From: Streptomyces sp. AC1-42W
GTDB lineage: Bacteria; Actinomycetota; Actinomycetes; Streptomycetales; Streptomycetaceae
Reading direction: 5' to 3'
Assembly (NCBI RefSeq): GCF_003248355.1
Contig: NZ_QKWY01000001.1
Location: 764,001-828,000, forward strand
DNA length: 64,000 nucleotides
Positions 27,242-36,295 of this stretch are shown here, one piece after another. A program made the position numbers and the translations under genes. Every line of letters starts with the position of its first letter. Position 1 is the stretch's first letter. Below the pieces are notes generated by a model that had not been told where the DNA came from, did not search any database, and worked only from the letters and a program-made list of their open reading frames with translations.

Positions 27242-29083
27242 GTGACCACTGCCGAGCCCACACGGGCCGACGACGACACGGCCGACGCCACCGCCGACAC
27301 GGCTGACGCCACGGCCGGCGCGACCGCCGAATCGCGCGCCACGCCGTCCGCGGGGGCCGGGCGGTTCGCCGGGGTCAAGCGGCGCTGCCTGCGCCACCCG
27401 GTCCTGCTGACGACCGCCGTCGCCGCGGTCGCCCACATCGTCTGGTTCCTCTTCTTCGCCAACAGCGGCGGCGACATCGCCGCCCAGGACGCCTGGGCCG
27501 AGTTCGTCGGCCGCCATCCGGGCACGGCGTACAACCTCGCCTGGTACGGGGGCATGCACCCCGTCTCGTACAGCGTGGTCTCGCCGTATGTGATGTCGGT
27601 GATCGGCGTCCGGACGACGATGATGGTCGCCGGTACGGTCTCGGCCGGGCTGACGGCGCTGATCCTGTACCGGGTGAAGGCGGTCCGCAACCCGCTGGCC
27701 TGCTCGATGGCGGGCGTCTTCGCGTACCTGTGCAACGCGCTGTCGGGCCGGGTGACGTTCGGGCTCGGCATGATGTTCGCGGTCGGCGCCGCCGCGGCGG
27801 TGTTCTGCTGGCCCCACCGGTGGCGCTACAAGCGGTGGGCGAAGGCGGCCGTCGCCGCGCCGCTGGCCGGTCTCGCCACGGCGGGCAGCCCGGTGGCGGG
27901 CCTCTTCCTCGGGGTGGTCGCGGCCGCGCTGTTCCTGAACAAGCGGCGGCCGGGCGCGTACGCGCTGGGGCTCGCGCCGGTCGTGGTGGTCGCACTGTCC
28001 GCGTGGCTGTTCCCGTTCTCGGGCACCCAGCCGATGTCCGTCGCGACGCTCTCCGGCCCGTTCATCTTCTCGGGGCTCGTCTTCTTCCTCGTACCGAGCG
28101 ACTGGAAGACGGTCCGCACGGCGTCGGCCGTGTACGGGATCGGCACGCTGCTCACGTTCATCATCGACTCGCAGATCGGCTCCAACGTCTCGCGGATGGC
28201 GATGCTGTTCGCGGGCGTCGTGCTGCTGGCCGCGCTGCCGTACACCACGCCCCGCTCGCGGCGCTGGTACGCGCTGGTCCTCGCCTTCGCCTCGCTGAAC
28301 TTCTGGATCGGCTTCAAGGGCATCGACGACATCGTCAGGACCGCGCCCACCGCCTCCTGGACCCGCTCGCTGGGCCCGCTGGTCAACCAGCTCCAGAAGA
28401 TCGGCGCCGAACGGGGCCGGGTCGAGGTCGTCCCGCCGAGCAGCCACCGCGAGGCGTCCGCGCTGCCGCGCTCCGTCAACCTGGCACGGGGCTGGAACCG
28501 CCAGGCCGACATGAAGCGCAACCCGCTCTTCTACGACGACACCCTGGACGCCATCAACTACCGCCAGTGGCTCGACCGCTGGGCGGTGCATTACGTGGTG
28601 CTGCCGCAGGGCGACCCGGACTACAGCGGCGCCCGCAAGGAGGCCGAGCTGGTCAGCAACGGCCTGCCCTACCTCAAGGCGATCTGGTCCAACAAGGACT
28701 GGCGGCTGTTCGAGGTGGACAGCCCGGTGCCGCTGGCCGACCCGCCGGCGACGGTGGAGCGCGCGGGCGAGGGCGAGCTGACGATCCACGTCAAAAAGGC
28801 CGGCCGGGTCCTGATCCGCATCCCCTACTCGCCCTGGCTCGCCCTCGTCGACGAGGACGGCGACGGCCTGGACCGCCCCCGCGAGACCGAGGCGTCCAAG
28901 AACCGCCCGGACAAGGAATCCCCGAGGTCCTTCGTCAACGAGAACGGCTGCCTGATCAAGGTGGCTGAGGACGAGCAGGGCGACGAGTGGACCGAACTCC
29001 TCGCCCCCCGCCCCGGCACCTACCGGCTGAGCGCCCCGTACCAGTTCCAGCCGGGCACCCCGTGCCCGGAAGAACTGCGCTGA
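27242..29083 (+). CDS. Polytopic membrane protein with extracytoplasmic C-terminal domain
   Basis: A 613-aa protein with an Ala/Thr/Asp-rich N-terminus, about ten transmembrane helices (about 45-370) and a soluble C-terminal domain (about 375-613). The soluble part includes ARGWNRQADMKRNPLFYD and a beta-rich end. The layout resembles GT-C glycosyltransferases or oligosaccharyl-type membrane enzymes. A VHYVVLPQGDPDYSG segment followed by W-R-L-F-E-V is common in uncharacterised actinobacterial membrane proteins of this kind. The GTG at 27242 has GGGGAGA upstream. The function is not established. It may act on the cell envelope, as does its upstream neighbour. Confidence 0.75.
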   Translation: MTTAEPTRADDDTADATADTADATAGATAESRATPSAGAGRFAGVKRRCLRHPVLLTTAVAAVAHIVWFLFFANSGGDIAAQDAWAEFVGRHPGTAYNLAWYGGMHPVSYSVVSPYVMSVIGVRTTMMVAGTVSAGLTALILYRVKAVRNPLACSMAGVFAYLCNALSGRVTFGLGMMFAVGAAAAVFCWPHRWRYKRWAKAAVAAPLAGLATAGSPVAGLFLGVVAAALFLNKRRPGAYALGLAPVVVVALSAWLFPFSGTQPMSVATLSGPFIFSGLVFFLVPSDWKTVRTASAVYGIGTLLTFIIDSQIGSNVSRMAMLFAGVVLLAALPYTTPRSRRWYALVLAFASLNFWIGFKGIDDIVRTAPTASWTRSLGPLVNQLQKIGAERGRVEVVPPSSHREASALPRSVNLARGWNRQADMKRNPLFYDDTLDAINYRQWLDRWAVHYVVLPQGDPDYSGARKEAELVSNGLPYLKAIWSNKDWRLFEVDSPVPLADPPATVERAGEGELTIHVKKAGRVLIRIPYSPWLALVDEDGDGLDRPRETEASKNRPDKESPRSFVNENGCLIKVAEDEQGDEWTELLAPRPGTYRLSAPYQFQPGTPCPEELR

Positions 29084-29144
29084 CGGGCCCGGCGGGCGCC
29101 GGGACGGGTTACGGGGCGCGGCCCGCTGCCCGCGAGGTGTCCGC

Positions 29145-30026
29145 TCACCCACCGGCTCCCGGCAGGTCGTACACCGCGAAGTCCGTCACCGGCCGGTAGC
29201 CGACGCGCTGGTACAGGCCGTTGCTGGTGGGGTTGGCGAGGTCCGCGAAGAGCAGCACCTCCTCGGCGCCGGCGGTGAGCGCGGCGAGGCTCGCCCCGGC
29301 GGTCGCGGCGCCCGCGTAGCCGCGTCCGCGCAGCCCGGCCGGGGTGTAGACGGGGCCGATCCGGAGCTGCCCGGCGACCCGGGCGGTGACCCCGGCCATG
29401 GACACGGGCACCCCGTCCGGGGTCTCCCACAGGGTGATGCGGCGCTCGGCTGTGTGCCGGTCGGCCCAGGCACCGGGGTCCCGGACGCCGCTCCCGCCGA
29501 TGTCCCGCACGAACTCCGCGTACCACCGCGCCAGCAGCTCCCGGTCCCGCTCGTCCGCGATCCGGCCCCGCCCCTCCGGCACCGGCTCGGGCCGCCGCAG
29601 CTCGCCCAGCCGGTAGAGCCGCATGCGCTCGTGCAGCCGGGGCTCGACCCCCGTACGGGCCCGCCACGCCGCCGCGAACGCGGTGGCGGTGCCGCTGTCC
29701 GCGTTGACCCCGGGCACCTCGTGGCCGGCGGTCACCAGATGGGCGACCAGCGAACCGGCCTCCTCGGGCGTGAGGGGCGTGACGATCAGCCGGTAGGGCG
29801 GCGTCCGGAGATACGCGGCGCGTACCTCACCGCCCCGCTCCAGCACCCCGAAGACCGGCGCGTCCTCCCCGTACGCCCCGGCACCCCAGGTGCGCAGCTG
29901 CTCGGTCACGGTCAGCGGGACGGTGTGCGGGGCGGGCCGGGAGCGCAGGAAGCCACCGGCCCGGTCGAGGAAGGCGTGGACGTCGGGCAGCGGGCGCCAC
30001 GTCGACGTGGCCGATGAGGTCTCCAT
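29145..30026 (-). CDS. GNAT family N-acetyltransferase
   Basis: A 293-aa protein. The C-terminal half is a GNAT domain with the acetyl-CoA loop TPAGLRGRGYAGAATA (about 228-243) and the following strand-helix LFADLANPTSNGLYQRVGY. The N-terminal half (about 1-130) is a degenerate GNAT-like domain, giving a tandem arrangement. The substrate is unknown. It ends 61 nt from the convergent membrane-protein gene and starts 22 nt after the stop of the nuclease/TerD gene on the same strand, so the two may be co-transcribed. Confidence 0.88.
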   Translation of the reverse strand: METSSATSTWRPLPDVHAFLDRAGGFLRSRPAPHTVPLTVTEQLRTWGAGAYGEDAPVFGVLERGGEVRAAYLRTPPYRLIVTPLTPEEAGSLVAHLVTAGHEVPGVNADSGTATAFAAAWRARTGVEPRLHERMRLYRLGELRRPEPVPEGRGRIADERDRELLARWYAEFVRDIGGSGVRDPGAWADRHTAERRITLWETPDGVPVSMAGVTARVAGQLRIGPVYTPAGLRGRGYAGAATAGASLAALTAGAEEVLLFADLANPTSNGLYQRVGYRPVTDFAVYDLPGAGG

Positions 30027-30048
30027 GGCTCATCCTCCTGTGCGGGCG

Positions 30049-32139
30049 TTACTCGACCTCGATGCCGAAGTCCTGGACCAGCTCCTCCAGGCCGCCCCGG
30101 TAGCCCTTGCCGCCGGTGACGAACTCCCAGTCGCCGTTGGCGCGCCGGCGGAAGGAGCCCAGGACGAGGGCGGTCTCGCCGGGCCGGCCGTCCGACACGT
30201 CCAGTTGGTCGAGCGGGTCGCGTTCGGCGTCCAGCAGCCGGATGCCGGCGTCGGTGAAGCCGGACAGGTCGGCGTGCGGGTTGGCGACGGGGTCGACGGC
30301 CGCGATGACGACCAGCCGGTCCGCGCGCGCCGGAAGGGCGTCGAAGTCGACCCGGATCGCGGCCTTGTCGGGCGCGACGGGGATCAGCGCGCGGACCGTG
30401 CCGTCGGGGGTGGCCGGGTTGTTGAAGAAGACGAAGTGGTCGTCGTCCAGGACCCGGTTGCCCTGGCAGACGAGCGCGCAGACGTCCAGCGCGACGGTGC
30501 CCGACCAGTACATGCCGAGCACGTTGTGGTCGCCGTCCCGGATCTCGTCGTCCGGCGCCGTCCGCTGGGCGGGCACCGGCGCCTGCCCCTGCCCGCCGCC
30601 GCCGAGCCGGCCGCGCAGCCCGTGCCGGTGGAGCAGGTCGACGAGTTCGGAGCCCGGTACGAGTTCCAGCGGCTTCCCGTTCGCGAAGGTGTGGGAGCCG
30701 GGGCCGAACTTGGACGTGGTGACCAGCACGCCCTTGTTGGCGCCGGTGTCCTGGACCGTGCCGTACAGGTCGCGGACGGCGGTCGGCGGCACGGTGTTGC
30801 GGTAGCGCTTCACCTGGACGACGATCTTGCCGCCCCGGATCGGGGCCGGGTCCAGCGCGTCGACGTCCACCCCGCCGTCGTTGGAGCGCTGTGTGGTGAC
30901 CGCCTGCATGCCCATGGCCCGGAAGAGATCGGCGACCAGCGACTCGAAGGCCAGCGGGTCCATCTCGTACAGGTCCGGCTCCTCGTCGCCGCCGTGCGTC
31001 ACGACGCCGTTGCCGACGTCCTCCGGGACGCGGCCCGGCCGCACGGCCGCGTACTGGTCGGGGCGCGTGGACAACTGGCCGCGCAACCCGTCCACCAGGC
31101 AGTTGACCGCGTTCACCTGCTCCAGGTGCAGTTCGGCGAAGTCCGCCCGCGGGGCCATGACCGTGCCGAGGAACATGGGCACCCGCCGCCCGGTCGCCGG
31201 GTCGTGGTCGTCCACGAAGCCGTTCAGCGCGACCGACTCCAGGGCGCCGAACTCGTCGGCGGCGAAGAGGTCGCGCAGGACGAGCAGCAGGCACTGGGCG
31301 AGCACGTCGCGGTACAGCGCCCGGCGCTGCGTGACCGGCCGCGGCGACTCCTTCTCCTGGTCCGCGTTGATCATGTACCGCACCGACTTGGCCTCCGGGA
31401 CGACGTCGTACCGGGGCAGCTCCCAGTTCAGCACCAGCTGCCGCGCCGCCGAGTCGTAGGCCGCCGTCACCTGCCGGGGAAGCTCGTCGGGCCAGCCCGT
31501 GGAGGCGTAGAGCGCGGCCGAGAAGTACTCGACGGCGGCCTCGGCGTCCCCGTTGCGCAGCCCGGCCGTCATCTCGGTGACGCCCGCGTTGTGCCGCCGG
31601 ATCTCCGCCAGCCGGGCGTCGGCCCACTGCTGGTACTGCCGCTGGTAGGTGGCGTACTGCGCCTGGCGCTGTGCCTCGGCGGCCTGCGCCGCCTGCCAGT
31701 CCCGCTCGAACCTGGCCCGCGCCTCCGCCTGGGCCTGGGCACGGCGCCCCGCGGTCCAGCCGCCGCCCTGCGCCTCGTACTGCCCCGGATCGGGCATGCG
31801 TACGGGCTGCGCCAGCGGACCCGGCGCGAACGGCTCGACCTGCTCCGGCCGGGTCAGCGCGGCGGCCCGGAACGCCGGGGCCCGGCAGCCGGCCGCCAAC
31901 AGTCCCTGGAGCGCGTCGACCCGGGCGTCCAGCTCCCGCGTACGCCGCCGGGCCTCCGCCTCGCGCTGCTCCCGGTACGCCGCCTTCCGCTCCCGCTGAC
32001 TGCGCGCCAGTTCGCGCTCGTGGGCCCGCTGCGCCCGCTCCTGATCCCGCTGATACCTGGCTCGCGCCTCCTGCTGAAGCTGCTGTTGGCGCTGTGCCTC
32101 GGCCCAGATCCCGACCAACCCATTGGAGCGACGACTCAT
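30049..32139 (-). CDS. Coiled coil / Mrr-type restriction endonuclease / TerD fusion protein
   Basis: A 696-aa protein with three parts. The N-terminus (about 10-190) is Gln/Arg/Glu/Ala-rich coiled coil. The middle (about 405-520) is an Mrr-catalytic PD-(D/E)XK nuclease: FESLVADLFRAMGM, the acidic motif DGGVDVD and the QVK motif in KIVVQVKRY. The C-terminus (about 555-696) is a TerD domain (LGMYWSGTVALDVCALVC, FFNNPATPDGTV, GETALVLGSFRRRANGDWEF). The ATG at 32139 (SRRSNGLVGIW) is preferred. An upstream in-frame start would add about 31 basic residues. TerD domains bind calcium and occur in tellurite- and phage-resistance systems. Confidence 0.85.
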   Translation of the reverse strand: MSRRSNGLVGIWAEAQRQQQLQQEARARYQRDQERAQRAHERELARSQRERKAAYREQREAEARRRTRELDARVDALQGLLAAGCRAPAFRAAALTRPEQVEPFAPGPLAQPVRMPDPGQYEAQGGGWTAGRRAQAQAEARARFERDWQAAQAAEAQRQAQYATYQRQYQQWADARLAEIRRHNAGVTEMTAGLRNGDAEAAVEYFSAALYASTGWPDELPRQVTAAYDSAARQLVLNWELPRYDVVPEAKSVRYMINADQEKESPRPVTQRRALYRDVLAQCLLLVLRDLFAADEFGALESVALNGFVDDHDPATGRRVPMFLGTVMAPRADFAELHLEQVNAVNCLVDGLRGQLSTRPDQYAAVRPGRVPEDVGNGVVTHGGDEEPDLYEMDPLAFESLVADLFRAMGMQAVTTQRSNDGGVDVDALDPAPIRGGKIVVQVKRYRNTVPPTAVRDLYGTVQDTGANKGVLVTTSKFGPGSHTFANGKPLELVPGSELVDLLHRHGLRGRLGGGGQGQAPVPAQRTAPDDEIRDGDHNVLGMYWSGTVALDVCALVCQGNRVLDDDHFVFFNNPATPDGTVRALIPVAPDKAAIRVDFDALPARADRLVVIAAVDPVANPHADLSGFTDAGIRLLDAERDPLDQLDVSDGRPGETALVLGSFRRRANGDWEFVTGGKGYRGGLEELVQDFGIEVE

Positions 32140-32296
32140 CCCGCGCAGGCCCTCCCCACCGGGACGCCGTCCGCGCACGCGAATGAGCCCCGGCCCCATA
32201 ACCAGCAGTGATGGAGCAACTTTAGTGCGCAACGAACGCCTGAGCCCATGGACTTGACGGGGTTGGCCGGACGAGCTGATTCCCGCACGACCGATG

Positions 32297-32348
32297 CATA
32301 CCCCCTAGGGGTATGTTATGGTCCCGTCTCAGATACCCCGAGGGGGTA
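32297..32348. promoter_or_regulatory. Two CsoR-like operators upstream of an MFS pump
   Basis: Two inverted repeats share the architecture TACCCC-N3-GGGGTA. The first is CATACCCCCTAGGGGTATG (32297-32315) and the second has arms TACCCC (32334-32339) and GGGGTA (32343-32348). Their centres are 35 bp apart, and the distal one is 86 nt from the ATG. C/G-tracts flanked by AT are typical of CsoR/RcnR-family (DUF156) operators. No such regulator gene is in the window. Confidence 0.7.
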
Positions 32349-32401
32349 GCAGGAGCTGGATTTCCGGGAGAACTCCGGGAGATTCCTGAGAGGGGAAGGC
32401 A

Positions 32402-33793
32402 ATGCCAACCGTCAGTCCCAAGCGCTGGTGGGCACTCGCAGTGCTCGCCACCGCGCAGTTCATGGTGATCATGGACACCTCGATCATCGGGGTCGCGCTC
32501 CCCGAGATGCAGAAGGACCTCGGCTTCTCGCAGGGCGACCTGCAGTGGGTCTTCAACGCCTACGTCATCGCCTTCGGCGGACTGCTGCTCCTGGGCGGAC
32601 GCCTCTCCGACCTCCTCGGCGCACGCCGGGTGTTCACCGCCGGCTGGGGCGTCCTCATCGCCGGCTCCGTCGTCGCGGCGGCCGCGCAGACCGCCTGGGT
32701 CGAGGTCGTCGGACGCGCCGTCCAGGGCGTCGGCGGGGCACTGATCGCTCCCGCCGCGATGACCCTGCTGATGACGCTGTTCGCCCACGACCCGAAGGAA
32801 CTCGGCAAGGCCATGGCCCTCTACGGAGCGGCCGCGCCCGCCGGAGGCACCGCCGGCGTCTTCCTCGGCGGCGTCTTCACCGAGTGGCTCAGCTGGCCCT
32901 GGGTGTTCATCATCTACATCCCGATCGGCCTCGCCACGCTCGCCGCGACCGGGCTGCTGCCGTCGGTCGCCCCGAGCCGCGGAGCGATCGACGTACTCGG
33001 CGCCGCCTCCGTCACCGCCGGCCTCGCCCTCGCCGTCTTCGCCGTGGTCCGGGCCCCCGAGGTCGGCTGGGCAACCGCGCAGACCGTCCTCCAACTCGTC
33101 GGCGCCGCCGCCCTGCTGACGCTCTTCCTGATCCTCCAGAAGACGATGCGCCGGCCGCTGATGCCGCTGGGCATCTGGCGCGTGCCGCGCCTCGGCTCGG
33201 CCAACCTGGGCATGGCGCTGCTGGGGGCCGCGTGGATACCCATGTGGTACTTCCTGAACCTCTACCTCCAGCAGGTCCTGGGCTACGGCGCCTTCGCCTC
33301 CGGCGCCGCGCTGCTCCCGATGACCGTGCTGCTCATGGTCTTCATGACCGCCATCACGGCGCGGCTGCTGGCCCGCTTCGGCGCCAAGCCGCTGATCGGC
33401 GGCGGACTGCTCGTCCTCGCGGCCGGCCTGCTGTGGCTGTCGGCCGTCGAGCCCAGCGGCTCCTTCGCCGTGGACGTGCTGCCGGCCTCGCTGGTCGCCG
33501 CGCTCGGCATGTCGCTGGCGTACATCCCGGCCATGATGGCGGCCATGTCCGGCGCCCCCGCGGAGCAGGCGGGCCTGGCCTCCGGCATCGTCAACACCAC
33601 GTACCAGATCGGCTCGGCCCTCGGCCTGGCCGCCCTCACCGCCCTGGCCACCTCACAGGGCGCCGGCCGCCTCGGCGACCTGCCGGCCCTGACGGACGGC
33701 TACAGCGCGGCGTTCACCACGGCCGCGGCGATCGCCGCGGTGGGCGGCCTCATCACCCTCCTGACGATGCGCCCCGACCCCGCCAAGGCGTGA
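32402..33793 (+). CDS. MFS transporter, DHA2 drug:H+ antiporter family
   Basis: A 463-aa, 12-14-helix membrane transporter. The DHA2 motifs are clear: FMVIMDTSIIGVALPEM in helix 1, WVFNAYVIAFGGLLLLGGRLSDLLG between helices 2 and 3, and GAAAPAGGTAGVFLGG around helix 5. The start codon follows AGAGGGGAAGGCA. The upstream region has two CsoR-like operators, suggesting induction by a metal or a thiol-reactive compound. The substrate is otherwise unknown. It is a single-gene transcript ending in a hairpin at 33812-33863. Confidence 0.92.
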   Translation: MPTVSPKRWWALAVLATAQFMVIMDTSIIGVALPEMQKDLGFSQGDLQWVFNAYVIAFGGLLLLGGRLSDLLGARRVFTAGWGVLIAGSVVAAAAQTAWVEVVGRAVQGVGGALIAPAAMTLLMTLFAHDPKELGKAMALYGAAAPAGGTAGVFLGGVFTEWLSWPWVFIIYIPIGLATLAATGLLPSVAPSRGAIDVLGAASVTAGLALAVFAVVRAPEVGWATAQTVLQLVGAAALLTLFLILQKTMRRPLMPLGIWRVPRLGSANLGMALLGAAWIPMWYFLNLYLQQVLGYGAFASGAALLPMTVLLMVFMTAITARLLARFGAKPLIGGGLLVLAAGLLWLSAVEPSGSFAVDVLPASLVAALGMSLAYIPAMMAAMSGAPAEQAGLASGIVNTTYQIGSALGLAALTALATSQGAGRLGDLPALTDGYSAAFTTAAAIAAVGGLITLLTMRPDPAKA

Positions 33794-33811
33794 CCCACCC
33801 GGCCCCCGCAC

Positions 33812-33863
33812 CACGGCGACGGCCCGCCCGCTCCCACCCGGGGACGGCCGGGCCGCCGCCGTG
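33812..33863 (+). terminator. Terminator hairpin after the MFS gene
   Basis: CACGGCGACGGCCCG (33812-33826) and CGGGCCGCCGCCGTG (33849-33863) pair over 15 positions with one mismatch. There is no U-tract. A GCGTCGGGC repeat cluster follows at about 33880-33912. Confidence 0.55.
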
Positions 33864-33916
33864 TGGCGCCGTGTGGGTTGGGCGCGTCAGGCGCGTCGGG
33901 CGCGTCGGGCGCGCGG

Positions 33917-34810
33917 TCAGGCGGTCGCGGCGGGGCGCGGCACGCCCCGGAAGACCTCACGGGTGTGCCAGTCGCGGTGAGCGGCGGCGACCCGGTCCGC
34001 GCCGGCCTGCGGCCCCACGAGCGGACGGCCGGCGAGGGCTATGACCTGCTCGCGGGCCGCCGCGCTGTGGCCGACGAAGCTCTGCGAGACCAGGACGCGA
34101 TGACCGTCCCCGACGCCGAGGACGCCCCGGTCGAAGAGCTTGTGGTGCAGCGAGCACAGGCACAGCCCGTTCTCGATGTCGTCGGGTCCCTCGAACGCCC
34201 ACCAGCGCACATGGGCGGCCTCCAGCCCGACCGGCAGCGCGCCGATCCTGCCGTCGTAGCCGCAGAAGGCGCACCGGTACTCGTAGGCGATCAGCACCTG
34301 CTCCCGCATGCGCGGGTCCCGGTTCCTGCGCGCCGCGGCGAACTGCCCGGTCTCCGCCGGCTCCGACTCCAGGCCCACGGCCTCGCACAGTTCGCCGTGG
34401 AGGGAGGGCGGGAAGTGCAGGTCGAGCAGCAGCCCCGCGATCCTGCCGAGCAGCTGCGGATCACGCCGCAGCGCCGCCCGCAGATCCGGCGCGAGCCGCC
34501 CGGTGGCGCCGCTCTCCCGAAGATCCCGCACCCCGCTCCCGGGACTGCCGGGCCCACGATCGGTGCGCACCTCCCACACCCCGTCGTTGACCAGGTGATG
34601 GAAGGGGTAGGCGGGCGTCGTCTTGTTGGGCGGCCCGTACTCGTTCAGCAGGAGCTGGAGATCCCGCTCCACGGCGGTGTACGGCAGATCGCCGTCGGCG
34701 TCCGCCCGGAACCGGCCGAGCGCGTACAGGAGCAGCAACGGCTTGTGCGGAGCCCGGGCCCCGCTCCTGGTCCACTGCCTCAACTTGGCGACGCGCTCCA
34801 TCCACTCCAT
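33917..34810 (-). CDS. Phosphorothioated-DNA-binding HNH restriction endonuclease
   Basis: A 297-aa protein with an N-terminal sulfur-binding domain (GARAPHKPLLLLYALGRF at about 18-35, the conserved RxPHKPLLLL block) and a C-terminal HNH nuclease. The HNH region reads YRCAFCGYDGRIGALPVG, AAHVRWWAFEGPDDIENGL and CSLHHKLFDRG, with Cys pairs and His intact. The family (ScoMcrA/SprMcrA-like type IV enzymes) cuts DNA carrying Dnd phosphorothioate. No dnd genes are in this window, consistent with a host that excludes modified incoming DNA. It lies at the left side of the accessory island. Confidence 0.85.
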   Translation of the reverse strand: MEWMERVAKLRQWTRSGARAPHKPLLLLYALGRFRADADGDLPYTAVERDLQLLLNEYGPPNKTTPAYPFHHLVNDGVWEVRTDRGPGSPGSGVRDLRESGATGRLAPDLRAALRRDPQLLGRIAGLLLDLHFPPSLHGELCEAVGLESEPAETGQFAAARRNRDPRMREQVLIAYEYRCAFCGYDGRIGALPVGLEAAHVRWWAFEGPDDIENGLCLCSLHHKLFDRGVLGVGDGHRVLVSQSFVGHSAAAREQVIALAGRPLVGPQAGADRVAAAHRDWHTREVFRGVPRPAATA

Positions 34811-34851
34811 GCCGGCTGATGGTAGACGGCCCCGCGCGACCGCCCGCCGGC

Positions 34852-35415
34852 TCAGCCGTCACAACCATCGATGTCGTCGTCACACCCCTCCACGGCATCC
34901 CGGGCGATGGTGTCCAGGCGCCACAGGATCAGGCCGGTGCCGTTCTCGACCGGGTCGACCCGCGCGGTGAACGGCTCACCCGCGGGGATGTTGAACTGGT
35001 CGGCCTCCGGGTCCCCGCACCCGATCCCGTACGCCTGCTCCTGATCGCCTCGCGACAGGGTGAGGGTGAGTTCCCCGATCCCCTCCGTGTCACAGGTGAT
35101 GCCGAGGAGGTACGGCCGGTCGCCGGGCGCCTTGTACTCCTGGTCCATGCCACTCGCGACGGACGCGCTCGCGGCGTGGACGAGTTCCGGACGCGCGTCG
35201 CTGTCGGAGACCGCTTCCAGAGCCCGCTCCGCCCGCCGCATCGCGTCGTCCGGCTCCCAGGCGCGGCTGCCGTCACCCGGCGGCCCGCTCGACGGCTCGT
35301 CGGGCGCCGCCGACGACCGACCCGCCGCCCCGTCCGGCTCCTCGCCCGCTTCGGCACACCCGACGAGCAGCCCGACGGCTGCGAAGCAGACCGGCAGGAA
35401 TTGACGTATACGCAT
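34852..35415 (-). CDS. Secreted lipoprotein, hypothetical
   Basis: A 187-aa protein with a lipoprotein signal peptide (RIRQFLPVCFAAVGLLVGC, lipobox Cys20), then a Ser/Pro/Asp/Gly-rich linker and a small domain with four cysteines (CDTEG, CGDPE, and CDDDIDGCDG at the end). Such short Streptomyces lipoproteins are common and uncharacterised. The ATG at 35415 is chosen because the signal peptide begins there. It lies 41 nt upstream of the restriction enzyme's 5' end and runs in the same direction. Confidence 0.75.
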   Translation of the reverse strand: MRIRQFLPVCFAAVGLLVGCAEAGEEPDGAAGRSSAAPDEPSSGPPGDGSRAWEPDDAMRRAERALEAVSDSDARPELVHAASASVASGMDQEYKAPGDRPYLLGITCDTEGIGELTLTLSRGDQEQAYGIGCGDPEADQFNIPAGEPFTARVDPVENGTGLILWRLDTIARDAVEGCDDDIDGCDG

Positions 35416-35566
35416 GTACCCACGGTAGGGACGGGACGGCCGCCCAGCCGCCGACGCATGCAAGCGTTCAGCGGCTGCAAGCCGACTGAACGCCCCATGC
35501 CTGATGTGACTCCAAAGCAGGTAAGAGAGGCTGACTGCGAGGTAGCCACCGGAAGTTCAACCGCGG

Positions 35567-36295
35567 TCATTCCGCGGCGACCTCAGCCTGTCGACGGTGG
35601 CTTCGGAGATGCTCGGCAGCCGCTGGTTGGCCGAATCGGGCTGCAAGAGCAGCAAGCTCCTCAAGGAGGTAGGACGTTGTATCCGCCTGCATGTCCCGGA
35701 TGAGCTCCTGAAGTAGCTTGGCCGTTGCAACCCAAGATGTACCAGGATCACAGGACGCGATCCTGACAATAAGCTGGTCAATCTGGCTGATGGCTTCTGA
35801 CGACAGGCCCTGTGGGTGTCGAAGGGCAAGATGGGCAAGTGCCAAGCTTGGATCCTTGCGCATCGCGTCTCGAAAGGCCTCGCTGAGTTCGATCTCTCTC
35901 CGGTGTCGCTCCTCCTTCGCCTTGTGTTCGTATACGCGTTGCATGGACCGTATGGCGCTGTCAATATCGTCGGATGCTCCCCACAGTCGTACGGAAGCCC
36001 AACTGAGGGAGACCGGCATACCAGGTACAGGGCTCGACAGGCCAAGGTGAGCGTTGACGCGCTTCTCTACGGTCAGCGCATCCGGTAGGGCGTGGGCTCT
36101 GGCAATCTCTCGAACGACAGTCAGGACATGATCCGCGGCAGCCGCCTCGGGGTCATGATGACGTTTGGGTCCGGGGGAGTCATACCAATGACCCATGGCC
36201 TCGAAGTGGAATCGATAGCAGTCAGCCGAGCTAGGCATCGTGCCAGTGACGTGAAAGGTCCCATTGCGCAGTTTGGGACTACGGCTTCGGAACAC
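35567..36295 (-). CDS. Third gene of an island module, unknown function
   Basis: A 242-aa protein with a beta-rich N-terminal part (YRFHFEAMGHWYDS, then VEKRVNAHLGLSSPVPGMPVSLSWASVRL) and a long helical C-terminal part (about 110-235, with EHKAKEERHRREIELSEAFRD). The N-terminal layout looks like the small-protein partners found next to predicted STAND-type proteins in actinobacteria. No catalytic motif is seen. The GTG at 36295 overlaps the upstream gene by 17 nt, suggesting coupling. An ATG at 36238 is possible. GC content is visibly lower than the chromosome background. Confidence 0.65.
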   Translation of the reverse strand: MFRSRSPKLRNGTFHVTGTMPSSADCYRFHFEAMGHWYDSPGPKRHHDPEAAAADHVLTVVREIARAHALPDALTVEKRVNAHLGLSSPVPGMPVSLSWASVRLWGASDDIDSAIRSMQRVYEHKAKEERHRREIELSEAFRDAMRKDPSLALAHLALRHPQGLSSEAISQIDQLIVRIASCDPGTSWVATAKLLQELIRDMQADTTSYLLEELAALAARFGQPAAAEHLRSHRRQAEVAAE

